Below, in pieces: positions 53,996 through 62,522 of a stretch of 64,000 nt of DNA. Made by a program: the position numbers and the translations under genes. The stretch comes from Lachnospiraceae bacterium (GTDB lineage: Bacteria; Bacillota; Clostridia; Lachnospirales; Lachnospiraceae), in NCBI GenBank assembly GCA_017626325.1, contig JAGAIZ010000003.1, positions 62,001 through 126,000 of the forward strand, given 5' to 3'. The notes under the pieces are model-generated. The model was not told the origin of the DNA, did not search any database, and worked only from the letters and a program-made list of their open reading frames with translations. Position 1 is the stretch's first letter, and each line of letters starts with the position of its first letter.

Positions 53996-54089
53996 AAGAA
54001 ATTATCTTAGCGGATGAAGAAGTGTCTCCGGCTATGGGAGGAGCCCAGATGAGAATTGGACTGAAAATCTACCAAATATGTGGTGTCAG

Positions 54090-54118
54090 TTGATATAAAG
54101 TAAAAGATATAGTATAAT
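54090..54118 (+). promoter_or_regulatory. Strong sigma-70-type promoter before the NeuB cassette
   Basis: TTGATA (54090-54095), a 17-base spacer and TATAAT (54113-54118), one mismatch from consensus overall. It would give a leader of about 148 bases ending at AAAGGAGA before ATG 54273. The leader is AT-rich, with weak inverted repeats such as GATAT and ATATC near 54160-54177. Confidence 0.65.
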
Positions 54119-54272
54119 GAAGCGGTAAAATTGGTAGAGATTGAGATATGAAAATAGGGATATATTAGAAAATATCTAAATTGTATATATGTATTTTTAT
54201 ATGGACATTTCATGAGCGGGTAAAGACAGATGGTATAGGGTGAAGTGAATTTACAGATAAAGGAGAGTGTTT

Positions 54273-55097
54273 ATGAGTACATTTATTGTTGCTGAGATCG
54301 GGATTAACCATAATGGAGACATTGTGCTTGCCAAAAAGCTAATTGATGCAGCTGTTGTAGCTGGTTGTGACGCGGTTAAGTTTCAGAAACGCACAGTAGA
54401 CAAGGTTTATAGTAAAGAGTATCTGGATGGACCAAGAAAAAGTCCGTGGGGAGAGACTCAGCGTGATCAGAAAGAAGGGCTTGAATTTAGCAAAGAAGAA
54501 TATGATAAAATAGATGTTTATTGTAAGGAAAAGGGTATTGAATGGTATGCGTCGGCATGGGATGTAGATTCTCAGAGATTTTTGCAGCAATATGATTGCA
54601 AATATAATAAAGTCGCGTCCGCTATGCTGACGAATGATCAATTATTAGAAGAAATTGCAAAGGAAGGTAAATATACTTTTATTGCGACTGGCATGAGTAA
54701 TTATGATGAGATTGATCACGCAGTTGAGATTTTTAAAAAGTATAAGTGCTCTTTTGAATTGATGCATTGTAATTCTGTTTATCCCATGCCAATGGAAGAT
54801 GCAAATCTTAAGGTGATCAGGGGGCTGAAGGAAAGGTATGGATGCAAAGTGGGATACAGCGGGCATGAAGCAGGAACGCTGGTCAGCGTCTGCGCTGTTG
54901 CGGCAGGAGCAACTTCTATAGAGCGTCATATTACTATGGATCGTAATATGTATGGTTCGGATCAGAAAGCGTCCATTGAACCTTATGAGTTGTGTAAATT
55001 AGTTAAAACCATCCGTGATGTGGAAAAAATCATGGGTAATGGAGAAAAGGTATTGACAGCAGCTGAGGAAGAAGTGAAGAAAAAACTTAGAGGATAA
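54273..55097 (+). CDS. NeuB-like N-acetylneuraminate synthase family protein lacking the SAF domain
   Basis: 274 residues. FIVAEIGINHNGD, DAVKFQKRT, ASAWDVDS, ATGMSNYDEI, HCNSVYPMP, VGYSGHEAG and SIERHITMD are the conserved barrel blocks, and the two His that bind the metal in NeuB are present (in YSGHE and ERHIT). The protein ends right after the TIM barrel; the 60-70-residue antifreeze-like SAF domain of normal NeuB (about 340 residues) is absent and the following gene starts at once. Family reaction: PEP plus an aldose gives a 2-keto-3-deoxy acid. Start 54273 has GGAG 7 bases upstream; a GTG at 54267 is too close. Confidence 0.83.
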   Translation: MSTFIVAEIGINHNGDIVLAKKLIDAAVVAGCDAVKFQKRTVDKVYSKEYLDGPRKSPWGETQRDQKEGLEFSKEEYDKIDVYCKEKGIEWYASAWDVDSQRFLQQYDCKYNKVASAMLTNDQLLEEIAKEGKYTFIATGMSNYDEIDHAVEIFKKYKCSFELMHCNSVYPMPMEDANLKVIRGLKERYGCKVGYSGHEAGTLVSVCAVAAGATSIERHITMDRNMYGSDQKASIEPYELCKLVKTIRDVEKIMGNGEKVLTAAEEEVKKKLRG

Positions 55098-55104
55098 ATT
55101 GAAA

Positions 55105-56154
55105 ATGATAGAATTAATCGTGTTTGATATAGACGGGGTCATTACGGATGGCTCTGTTATCATTGACTCTGATGGACATGAACAGAAGCAAATTAATTTG
55201 AAAGACATTGATGCTATTTTCGAACTCCATAGAAGGGGATACAAATTAGCTGCAATTACCGGTGAAGATACAGAAATTGTTAATTATTTTGAGAAGAGAT
55301 TTCCATGGGAATATTTCTATCGCGGCAATAAGACCAAGAAAGAAACAATGCAGCAGATCGAGGAAGGAACCGGAATAAAAAGAGAAAATATATGTTACAT
55401 CGGTGATGGAAAGTATGATGTGGAGCCTCTCATGTATGCTGGACTGGGATTATGCCCTGCAAATGCAATTGATAAGGCCAAAAATGCGGCGGACATTATT
55501 TTGCAAAATGATGGTGGTAAAGGCTGCATATGGGAAATGATATCAATTCTGGAGAAATATAATGATGAAGATTGTTCACACAACTATTTTTTTCGGAGAT
55601 TGGAAGAACATTCACAGATATTCAAAAAACTTGCATCTGATCAGCAGTTGACTAATCAGGTTATGGAGATTGGAGATAGAATCATACAAATATTTGAAAG
55701 CAATGGCGGCTTATATTTGTGTGGCAATGGTGGAAGTGCAGCAGATGCCCAGCATATTGCAACAGAGTTTATCAGCCGCTTCTATAAAGAACGTCCGGGA
55801 TTAAATGCTGAAGCTCTTTCTGTAAATACATCTACTCTGACAGCGATAGGAAATGACTATAGCTTTGAAAGAGTATTCGCAAGACAGTTAGAAGCCAAAG
55901 CAAATGCAGGTGATATGGTGATAGGAATCAGTACCAGTGGTACTTCCAAAAACATATTGGAAGCATTGCGGTATGCTAAGGAACACGATATTATAACTGT
56001 CCTTCTGATGGGTGGGTATGAAAGCCCGGAATTAGAGGGTGTTGCAGAGTATATCATTAAAGTGCCGGCTCTTATCACTCCGAGAATACAAGAAGCGCAT
56101 ATTTTTATTGGACATGTAATCGCAGAGTATGTTGAACATAAATTGTTTGCCTAG
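55105..56154 (+). CDS. Fusion of a KdsC-like HAD phosphatase and a GmhA-like sedoheptulose-7-phosphate isomerase
   Basis: 349 residues. Residues 1-155 are a HAD-IIIA phosphatase: LIVFDIDGVITDG (nucleophile Asp8, Asp10), AITGED, and CYIGDGKYDVEPL. Residues 160-349 are a SIS isomerase with LCGNGGSAADAQHIATEF near 205, GISTSGTSKNI and the C-terminal IQEAHIFIGHVIAEYVE, the hallmarks of GmhA. The first reaction removes a phosphate, the second isomerises sedoheptulose 7-phosphate to a heptose 7-phosphate. No frameshift joins them. ATG 55105 is 10 bases after AGAGGA; a TTG at 55099 is also possible. Position next to NeuB suggests a heptose-derived acceptor. Confidence 0.85.
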   Translation: MIELIVFDIDGVITDGSVIIDSDGHEQKQINLKDIDAIFELHRRGYKLAAITGEDTEIVNYFEKRFPWEYFYRGNKTKKETMQQIEEGTGIKRENICYIGDGKYDVEPLMYAGLGLCPANAIDKAKNAADIILQNDGGKGCIWEMISILEKYNDEDCSHNYFFRRLEEHSQIFKKLASDQQLTNQVMEIGDRIIQIFESNGGLYLCGNGGSAADAQHIATEFISRFYKERPGLNAEALSVNTSTLTAIGNDYSFERVFARQLEAKANAGDMVIGISTSGTSKNILEALRYAKEHDIITVLLMGGYESPELEGVAEYIIKVPALITPRIQEAHIFIGHVIAEYVEHKLFA

Positions 56155-56176
56155 GATAATATAAGGGGATATATAA

Positions 56177-57952
56177 ATGATAAAATTATCTGATTATGTA
56201 TTTAAATTTTTGGAAAGCAAAGGAACTGAACACGTGTTTATGCTCCCGGGTGGTGGAGCGATGCATCTGGATGATTCACTGGGAAAGTCTAATCTTGAAT
56301 ATACATGTTTTTTGCATGAGCAGGCAGCTGCTATAGCGGCAGAGGCTTATGGACAGCATACAAACAAACCGGGAGTAGTGTTGGTTACTTCGGGACCGGG
56401 AGCAACAAATGCAATTACAGGTGTGACGGCAGGATGGATTGATTCTACCCCTATGATTGTTATTTCGGGACAATCCAAAAGAGCAGATTTGGTTGGCGAC
56501 AAGGGCGTAAGACAGATTGGTTCTCAGGAAGTGCAGATTGTCCCGATGGTAACTGCCATTACTAAATATGCTGTACAGATTCTGGAACCAACGGAGATCA
56601 GATATCATTTGGAAAGAGCATATCATGAGGCGTCAACTGGAAGACCGGGACCTGTATGGTTGGATATTCCGTTAGATGTCCAGGCGGTTATGTTGAATGA
56701 AAATGAATTAGAGGGATATACAGTAGAGAGTGCGAAAGAGGTTTTCATTGAAAAAGAGATTGAACAGATAATTGAATTGCTGGGAAAATCTGAAAAACCC
56801 CTTGTGCTGGCAGGAAATGGCGTTAAATTGGCAGAGGGTACTGATTTGTTATATCAGTTGCTGGATATTTTAAATATTCCGGTGGAAACAACGTGGAAGA
56901 CAATTGATATGTTTGCAGAAAATGAAAAAAATTATGTGGGTCATCCCGGAATTATGGGTGACAGAGGAGCAAATTTGATTCTGCAGGAGTCGGATTTGAT
57001 TTTATCAATTGGATGCCGGTTAGATACCAGTGTAACTGCTTTTAATGATAAAAATTTTGGTAAAAATGCAAAAAAAATTGTTGTAGATATTGATAATAAT
57101 GAAATTAAACGTATGGGTATTGACAAAGAGGTTGCTGTTACATGTGATGCGAAATTGTTTTTGCAGAAGTTATTATCGCGGGTAGAGGTTGATTCAGGTA
57201 AAGTATTAACGGTAACAAAGTTGGAAGAGTGGAAGCAATGGATGAAATACTGTACTGCTCTTCGTGCTAAATATCCAGTTGTTACGGAAGAACATCGAAA
57301 TGCAAAAGACTATGTCAGTGCATACTATTTTATAGAAAAATTATGCGAACTTTTGAAGGAAGATGATATAATCGTCCCGGAGAGTTCTGGCGGTGCAGGA
57401 GAGATCACCTATCAGGCATTTCGGTTAAAAAAGGGGCAGAAGATGAAGAATGCTGCCGGACTCGGATCTATGGGATTTGGCTTGCCGTATGCCATTGGAT
57501 CCTGTATTGCAAATGAAAAAAGAAGGACTATTCTGATAAATGGTGACGGTGCGTTTCAATTGAATATACAGGAACTGGAAACGTTGCACAGGCTCAAACT
57601 GCCTGTTAAAATGTTTATATGGAACAATGATGGTTATGCAAGTATTCGATCTATGCAGAGAAATAATTTTGAAAGTCATTATGTTGCCAGTGATAAAGAT
57701 AGCGGTTTAACCATGCCGGACATTGGCGCTGTGGCCGAGGCATATGGTTTTGAAAAATGCCGGATTTGCAATAATAAAGAGGTGGATGAGTTGTTGCCGG
57801 AAATCATGATGGATGACAGACCACTATTGTGTGAAATTATGGTTTTGCCGGAGGAAACAGTCTCTCCAAGAGTTAAAGCAATTGTTGGAGAAAATGGAAA
57901 GATGACATCAGGGCCATTGGAGAAGATGTGGCCGTATATTGATGAGGGGTAA
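56177..57952 (+). CDS. Thiamine-diphosphate-dependent enzyme (acetolactate-synthase family)
   Basis: 591 residues with the three-domain layout of the family: PYR domain with the catalytic Glu48 in FLHEQAAAIAAEAYG, a central domain (LVLAGNGVKLAEG, LSIGCRLDTSV), and PP domain with NGDGAFQLNIQELETL near residue 454 and WNNDGYASIR, the Mg-ThDP motif GDG-x(n)-N. Family members cleave or join 2-keto acids; relatives in glycan loci attach two-carbon branches to keto-sugars (YerE) or decarboxylate. Biosynthetic acetolactate synthase is unlikely, as no ilv genes are near. AAGGGGAT lies before the ATG. Confidence 0.86.
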   Translation: MIKLSDYVFKFLESKGTEHVFMLPGGGAMHLDDSLGKSNLEYTCFLHEQAAAIAAEAYGQHTNKPGVVLVTSGPGATNAITGVTAGWIDSTPMIVISGQSKRADLVGDKGVRQIGSQEVQIVPMVTAITKYAVQILEPTEIRYHLERAYHEASTGRPGPVWLDIPLDVQAVMLNENELEGYTVESAKEVFIEKEIEQIIELLGKSEKPLVLAGNGVKLAEGTDLLYQLLDILNIPVETTWKTIDMFAENEKNYVGHPGIMGDRGANLILQESDLILSIGCRLDTSVTAFNDKNFGKNAKKIVVDIDNNEIKRMGIDKEVAVTCDAKLFLQKLLSRVEVDSGKVLTVTKLEEWKQWMKYCTALRAKYPVVTEEHRNAKDYVSAYYFIEKLCELLKEDDIIVPESSGGAGEITYQAFRLKKGQKMKNAAGLGSMGFGLPYAIGSCIANEKRRTILINGDGAFQLNIQELETLHRLKLPVKMFIWNNDGYASIRSMQRNNFESHYVASDKDSGLTMPDIGAVAEAYGFEKCRICNNKEVDELLPEIMMDDRPLLCEIMVLPEETVSPRVKAIVGENGKMTSGPLEKMWPYIDEG

Positions 57953-57965
57953 CTGGCAGAGAAAT

Positions 57966-59009
57966 ATGAATAGTGTTCGTGAAGAAGATATAAGAAAAAT
58001 TATCAATTTGATACCCTATAGAATGTGTGAAAATAGCACTTTTTTAATTACAGGTGCAAATGGTTTTCTGGCAAGTTATATGGTAGATACGCTTATGCTT
58101 TTAAATAGAGAAGGCTTTGTTGAGAATTGTAAAGTTATTGCACTGTGCAGAAATAGGAAAAAGGCGGAACATATTTTCCGTGAATGGATGGAGTGTGAAA
58201 ATTTTCATTTGGTGATTCAATCTGTGGAAAAGAAAATAGAAGTGGATGAATGTGTCGATTATGTCATACACGCGGCAAGTTGTTCAACCACTCATATGTT
58301 TGAAACCTGTCCTGTCGATTTATTAGCTGCTAATGTCATTGGCAGCTATAATATGTTGGAGTTATCAAAAGAAAAGAAAGTAAAAGGATTTTTGTTTTTT
58401 AGTAGTGGCGCGGTTTACGGAGATGCTGATTGTGATGAGTTGAAAGAAGATGAGACATATGTATTAGACTATTTGAAAATGAAGAACTCTTATGCAAGCA
58501 GTAAAAGAATGGGTGAGATTTTATGCAAGGCATATTGGCAGCAGTATCAAGTACCGGCAAAGGCGGTACGGATAAGTCACACATATGGACCGGGGATAGA
58601 TATTAATGATGGTCATGTGTATTCTGATTTTGCCAAAAACATTGTTGAGCGTAAGGATCTTTTGATAAAAGGAGATGGAATGACCAGCAGACCTTTTTGT
58701 TATGTCACTGATGCGGTGTGCGCGTTCTGGCTAATACTTTTTAGAGGTGAAAATGGCCAAATGTACAATATGGCAAATGCTGATGAAACATTTTCTATTA
58801 AAGAATTAGCGGATATACTTGTTCAAAGAGCATTTAAAGAAAGAAAATTGAAAGTGATTTTAACTCAAAAAGAAAATACTGAATGTTCAAAAAAAATAAA
58901 AGTCAATGTTCAAAAATTAGAGAGGCTTGGGTGGCATCCCAGCATTGATGTGACAGAAGGATTTAGACGATTGGTAGCCAGTATAGAGGAGGAAATGCGA
59001 AATAGTTAA
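57966..59009 (+). CDS. NAD-dependent epimerase/dehydratase (extended SDR)
   Basis: 347 residues. FLITGANGFLASYMV is the TGxxGFxG-type NAD loop near residue 28, HAASCSTTHMFE and FFSSGAVYGDAD follow, YASSKRMGE near 175 carries the catalytic Tyr-x3-Lys, and SHTYGPGIDINDG and MYNMANADETFSIKELAD match sugar epimerases such as RmlB/WbpP relatives. Probable UDP- or CMP-sugar oxidation/dehydration or epimerisation. ATG 57966 is tentative; ATG 57942 overlaps the previous gene's end. Confidence 0.8.
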   Translation: MNSVREEDIRKIINLIPYRMCENSTFLITGANGFLASYMVDTLMLLNREGFVENCKVIALCRNRKKAEHIFREWMECENFHLVIQSVEKKIEVDECVDYVIHAASCSTTHMFETCPVDLLAANVIGSYNMLELSKEKKVKGFLFFSSGAVYGDADCDELKEDETYVLDYLKMKNSYASSKRMGEILCKAYWQQYQVPAKAVRISHTYGPGIDINDGHVYSDFAKNIVERKDLLIKGDGMTSRPFCYVTDAVCAFWLILFRGENGQMYNMANADETFSIKELADILVQRAFKERKLKVILTQKENTECSKKIKVNVQKLERLGWHPSIDVTEGFRRLVASIEEEMRNS

Positions 59010-59068
59010 TTTGCGGCTAAAGGGATGGAATAGAAGGATAGTGCATTGATATATTAAGGAGAATTCTA

Positions 59069-60295
59069 ATGAAATATGCAAATTTAATATTAGATTCCGA
59101 TAAAGGAATGGAAAATATTGGAGATTGGGCGCAGGTATTTGCGATAGAAAATTTATATAAATATATGCATGTCAATTATGAAGACGTTATTAGAATTAAG
59201 ATATCGGAGTTAAGTACGTATGATGGAGAATATGTAATATTACCAATTAATTATCCTTTTTATGGTTATTATAATTTGTCACCTAAAATTATTCCTGTTT
59301 TTTTAGGAATTAGCATTATCCACAAAAGTGTTGTAAAAGGATTGAGAATGGAAAATTTTCAACCTGTTGGGTGTAGAGATTATCATACATGGAAGGAATT
59401 GACAGATTATGGGTTAGATGCTTATATATCAGGATGTCTGACAATTGCTTTGCCAAAAAGAGAAAAAGATCCTAATCAGCAAAAAACATTTATTGTAGAT
59501 GTGTCAGATAATGTGTATGAGAAAATTCCATCTTCAATCAAAAATTCAGCAGAGAGATTAAGCCATGTATATTATTTGGATGAATGTAAAGGAGAAGCAG
59601 GTGCACGTGCAATATATGAAAGATATAAAAAAGAAGCGGCACTTGTAATAACTTCAAGAATACATTGTGCACAGCCATGTTTAGCAATGGGAATACCAGT
59701 TATTTTCATATGCGAAATATGTTCGTTTCGTTATGATGTAGTTCGCCAATACATTCAGATCTACTCATTGGAAATGATGGATATGATTGATTGGAAACCT
59801 GTTGCGCCGGATTTGGAAGAGCATAAGAAAATATTATTAAGAAATGCTGCAGAGAGAGTTCTGGAAGTTAAAAGGAGATACGAAAATGTGTGCAGTATCG
59901 GAGAGTTTTATTTGAAGGGTGATCCAATAAAAAAAGAAGTGGATTCTGTATGGGCATTTCAACGATATATTTCAGAAAGATGGACTAAAGATGAGCAGTT
60001 TTCTTATAGTATATGGGGAATAACCCAGATAGCTGAGGTAATATATGAATGGATTAGAAATGAATATCCTAATGCGAGATTGGATAAAGTGATCGATATT
60101 GCAAGAACAGATGCGTTTCATGGTGTGCAGCCACAGAAATTAGAAGGAATACAACAATGCAAGTCAGTTGTTTTTGTAACTGCGGGGAGTGCTAATTCTG
60201 TTGCTATAGAAGTCTTTAAAAAATATAATATATCTAATTATGTCGTTTGCTATAATGGGATGTATATAGTAAATGGAGTGGAGTATTCATATTAG
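59069..60295 (+). CDS. Polysaccharide pyruvyl transferase-like protein with an extra Rossmann-like domain
   Basis: 408 residues. Residues 1-250 fit PF04230: GMENIGDWAQVFAIENL near the start, and ALVITSRIHCAQPCLAMGIPVIFI, the GxRxH-type C-terminal block with TSRIH. After a linker, residues 310-408 form a small alpha/beta domain (IWGITQIAEVIYEWI, KVIDIARTDAFHG, VVFVTAGSANSVAIEVF) like sugar-nucleotide-binding or PglD_N-type Rossmann folds. A similar domain opens the next gene. Good RBS AAGGAGA. AT-rich. Confidence 0.72.
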   Translation: MKYANLILDSDKGMENIGDWAQVFAIENLYKYMHVNYEDVIRIKISELSTYDGEYVILPINYPFYGYYNLSPKIIPVFLGISIIHKSVVKGLRMENFQPVGCRDYHTWKELTDYGLDAYISGCLTIALPKREKDPNQQKTFIVDVSDNVYEKIPSSIKNSAERLSHVYYLDECKGEAGARAIYERYKKEAALVITSRIHCAQPCLAMGIPVIFICEICSFRYDVVRQYIQIYSLEMMDMIDWKPVAPDLEEHKKILLRNAAERVLEVKRRYENVCSIGEFYLKGDPIKKEVDSVWAFQRYISERWTKDEQFSYSIWGITQIAEVIYEWIRNEYPNARLDKVIDIARTDAFHGVQPQKLEGIQQCKSVVFVTAGSANSVAIEVFKKYNISNYVVCYNGMYIVNGVEYSY

Positions 60296-60310
60296 CGAAA
60301 GAGGTGCATA

Positions 60311-61486
60311 ATGGAAATAAGGGAATTTGATATCAATGGTTATAGCAATGAGCGGATTATGATTTATGGAACAACCGTTGGAGGCAAAATGATCTTTCAA
60401 TGCCTTCAGAAAATTGGCATAAAGATCGAGTGCTTTGTTGATAGAAGAATGGCAGGGAAAGAGTTTTGCGGGATACAGGTTAAAGAGCCGGAAATACTGA
60501 AACAAGAACAAGGAATGTTGTTAATTGCTGTGACCAGAGCCTTTAAGAGTGTATGTCAGTTTTTGGAGGAAATCCATTTTGACAGGGCATATAGTTGTGT
60601 AAATCTAATTGCCGGGAAACAGAAAGAGGATTTTGAATATGAAGAGGATGAACAGGTAGGTGTAACTGATTTTCTGGTAAAATACCCTCTGTATGTAAAT
60701 GGCTTTCATAAAAAGAAATTGGTATTACCAACATTGGAGGTATTTATCACGGAACGATGTACATTAAGATGTAGAGATTGTTCACACTTAATAAAATTAT
60801 ATAAATGTCCGAAGGACTATGATATAAATGCTACAATAGAGTATCTCCAGAATTGTATGGAGGCGGTTGATTATATTGAAGAGATTATTATATTGGGGGG
60901 AGAGCCGCTTTTGCATAAAGAGTTAGTACGTTTGCTGGAATGGTGCAGCGGGGCGGACAAAATAGGAGATGTGACGGTTATATCTAACGGAACAATTATC
61001 CCGGGGCAGGAATTGCTGGATGTAATGGAAAGAACGAAAACGCGATTGAGACTGAGCGATTACGGAAAACTTTCGACGAAGATTAGTGAAGTAAAGAGAA
61101 TATGTGAGGATAGAGGAATCAAATGTTTTGTTTTAAGGGAGTTGTGGACAGATATGGGTCCCATTCATGAACATGATTACAGTTCAGATGAACTGAAGAG
61201 TATATTTACAGATTGCCCGTTTGCATATGATTTATTATTGCTTAACGGTAAGTTGTGCAGATGCGCTCACGTTGCCCACTTAAATAATCTTTCTATGATT
61301 AATAGTTCGGCTCATGATTGCGTGGATTTTACAGGATTTCCAGAAAATATAGAGGAAAAAAGAAGTGAAGTATGGCAATATATGAATATTGATTATCTGG
61401 AAGGGTGTCAATATTGCAACGGAATTAAAAATAGTATACAGGGTATTGAACCAGGAATTCAAGAATCTGTGAGCAATAAATGCTAA
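60311..61486 (+). CDS. Radical SAM enzyme with N-terminal Rossmann-like domain
   Basis: 391 residues. Residues 12-100 form a Rossmann-like domain (RIMIYGTTVGGKMIFQCL, FVDRRM, GMLLIAVTRAFKSV). The radical SAM core starts near 140, with the cluster Cys150, Cys154 and Cys157 (CTLRCRDC), IILGGEPLLHKEL and VISNGT; Cys306-region residues (FTDCPF, CRCAHV, CQYCNG) are candidates for a second cluster. GAAAGAGGTG precedes the ATG. It may act on a carbohydrate bound by the Rossmann domain, together with the preceding pyruvyl transferase-like protein; substrate unknown. Not similar in domain layout to the enzyme at 18042. Confidence 0.8.
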   Translation: MEIREFDINGYSNERIMIYGTTVGGKMIFQCLQKIGIKIECFVDRRMAGKEFCGIQVKEPEILKQEQGMLLIAVTRAFKSVCQFLEEIHFDRAYSCVNLIAGKQKEDFEYEEDEQVGVTDFLVKYPLYVNGFHKKKLVLPTLEVFITERCTLRCRDCSHLIKLYKCPKDYDINATIEYLQNCMEAVDYIEEIIILGGEPLLHKELVRLLEWCSGADKIGDVTVISNGTIIPGQELLDVMERTKTRLRLSDYGKLSTKISEVKRICEDRGIKCFVLRELWTDMGPIHEHDYSSDELKSIFTDCPFAYDLLLLNGKLCRCAHVAHLNNLSMINSSAHDCVDFTGFPENIEEKRSEVWQYMNIDYLEGCQYCNGIKNSIQGIEPGIQESVSNKC

Positions 61487-61500
61487 GTATTTTAGAGGTG

Positions 61501-62466
61501 ATGAGGTTGGAGAAAAAGATTAGTATTATGATACCGTGTTATAATGAAGAACGGAATGTCAGGGCTATGGCTGAGACTATAATTAAAATAATGGAATCAG
61601 TGTCATATGATTATGAGATTGTATTTACAGATAATGATTCTAAGGATAATACGAAAAAAATATTAAGAGAGTTAGCGGCAGAGAACAGCCGTATAAAAGT
61701 GCTTATTAACAATAGAAATTATGGCACGGGAGGAAGATCCAGCCGAAATACTATGCGATATTTAAGCGGTGATATTATTATGTATCTTCCTTGTGATTTT
61801 CAGGAACCGCCTGAATTAATTCCCAAATTTATAAAATATTGGGAAGATGGATACAAAGTAGTATATGGGCAGAAGACAGGTTCCAAGGAAGGAAAAATAA
61901 AATTTTTTCTTAGAAGCCTGTTTTATAAAATTATTAATACTTTATCTGAGGTACCTCAGTATGAGAACATGTCTGGATTATTTTTAATAGATAGAGAAGT
62001 CTATGATGAATTTGAAAAAACAGATGAGGATTTGATACTTCGATATGCATTAGCGGATATGGGTTATAAGATCAAATTAGTACAGTATGTGCAAGAAGAG
62101 CGGCGTGGAGGAGAAAAATCAAGATTTAGTTTGGGTGGGTATTTATCATTTGTCATGAATTCTATGGTGAATACATCTACAGGTCCTTTAAGAGTTATGA
62201 CTATTATTGGATTTGGAATGTCGTTGGTCAGTTTTTTAATTGGATTAGTCTATTTGATAATGAAATTGACGTTATGGTATAGATTTCAAACTGGAATGGC
62301 ACCTATACTTATTGGCATGTTTTTTTTAGGTTCCATACAGCTTTTGTTTATGGGTGTTCTAGGAGAGTATATTGGTGCGGTTCTAAGGAAAGTTTCTAAG
62401 CGTCCAGATATAATATTGAGTGAAAAAATAAATTTTGAAGAATCGAATAAAGAAGATGAAGTATAA
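61501..62466 (+). CDS. GT2 polyprenyl-phosphate sugar transferase with two C-terminal membrane spans
   Basis: 321 residues. ISIMIPCYNEERNVRAMAETI, TDNDSKDNT and the segment IIMYLPCDFQEPPELI form the GT-A domain; two hydrophobic helices near residues 230-255 and 265-290 follow, ending VLGEYIGAVL, as in GtrB/ArnC/DPM-like polyprenyl-phosphate glycosyltransferases. Its product could feed the GT-C-like protein that follows. The start is uncertain: ATG 61480 overlaps the previous gene, ATG 61501 is two bases after AGAGG, and TTG 61507 has the best spacing. Confidence 0.8.
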   Translation: MRLEKKISIMIPCYNEERNVRAMAETIIKIMESVSYDYEIVFTDNDSKDNTKKILRELAAENSRIKVLINNRNYGTGGRSSRNTMRYLSGDIIMYLPCDFQEPPELIPKFIKYWEDGYKVVYGQKTGSKEGKIKFFLRSLFYKIINTLSEVPQYENMSGLFLIDREVYDEFEKTDEDLILRYALADMGYKIKLVQYVQEERRGGEKSRFSLGGYLSFVMNSMVNTSTGPLRVMTIIGFGMSLVSFLIGLVYLIMKLTLWYRFQTGMAPILIGMFFLGSIQLLFMGVLGEYIGAVLRKVSKRPDIILSEKINFEESNKEDEV

Positions 62467-62522
62467 CTATTTTATGAATATAAAAATAGTATATCAGCAT
62501 TTGAATAAGAGGCGTAACAGGT

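Noticed and set aside
54001..54093. Short reading frame after the second Wzx gene
   Set aside because: About 30 residues with no start codon and ribosome site of its own and no recognisable similarity; it may be a remnant but cannot be supported.
37423..55097. A standard sialic acid (NeuA-NeuB-NeuC) locus
   Set aside because: A NeuA-like and a NeuB-like gene and a 2-epimerase exist, but they lie in three separate cassettes, NeuB lacks its SAF domain, and the immediate partners (aldolase, HAD-GmhA, ThDP enzyme) do not fit that pathway.
62467..62489. AT-only hairpin CTATTTT/AAAATAG between the last two genes
   Set aside because: Seven A/T-dominated pairs without GC core or T-run; too weak to call a terminator.
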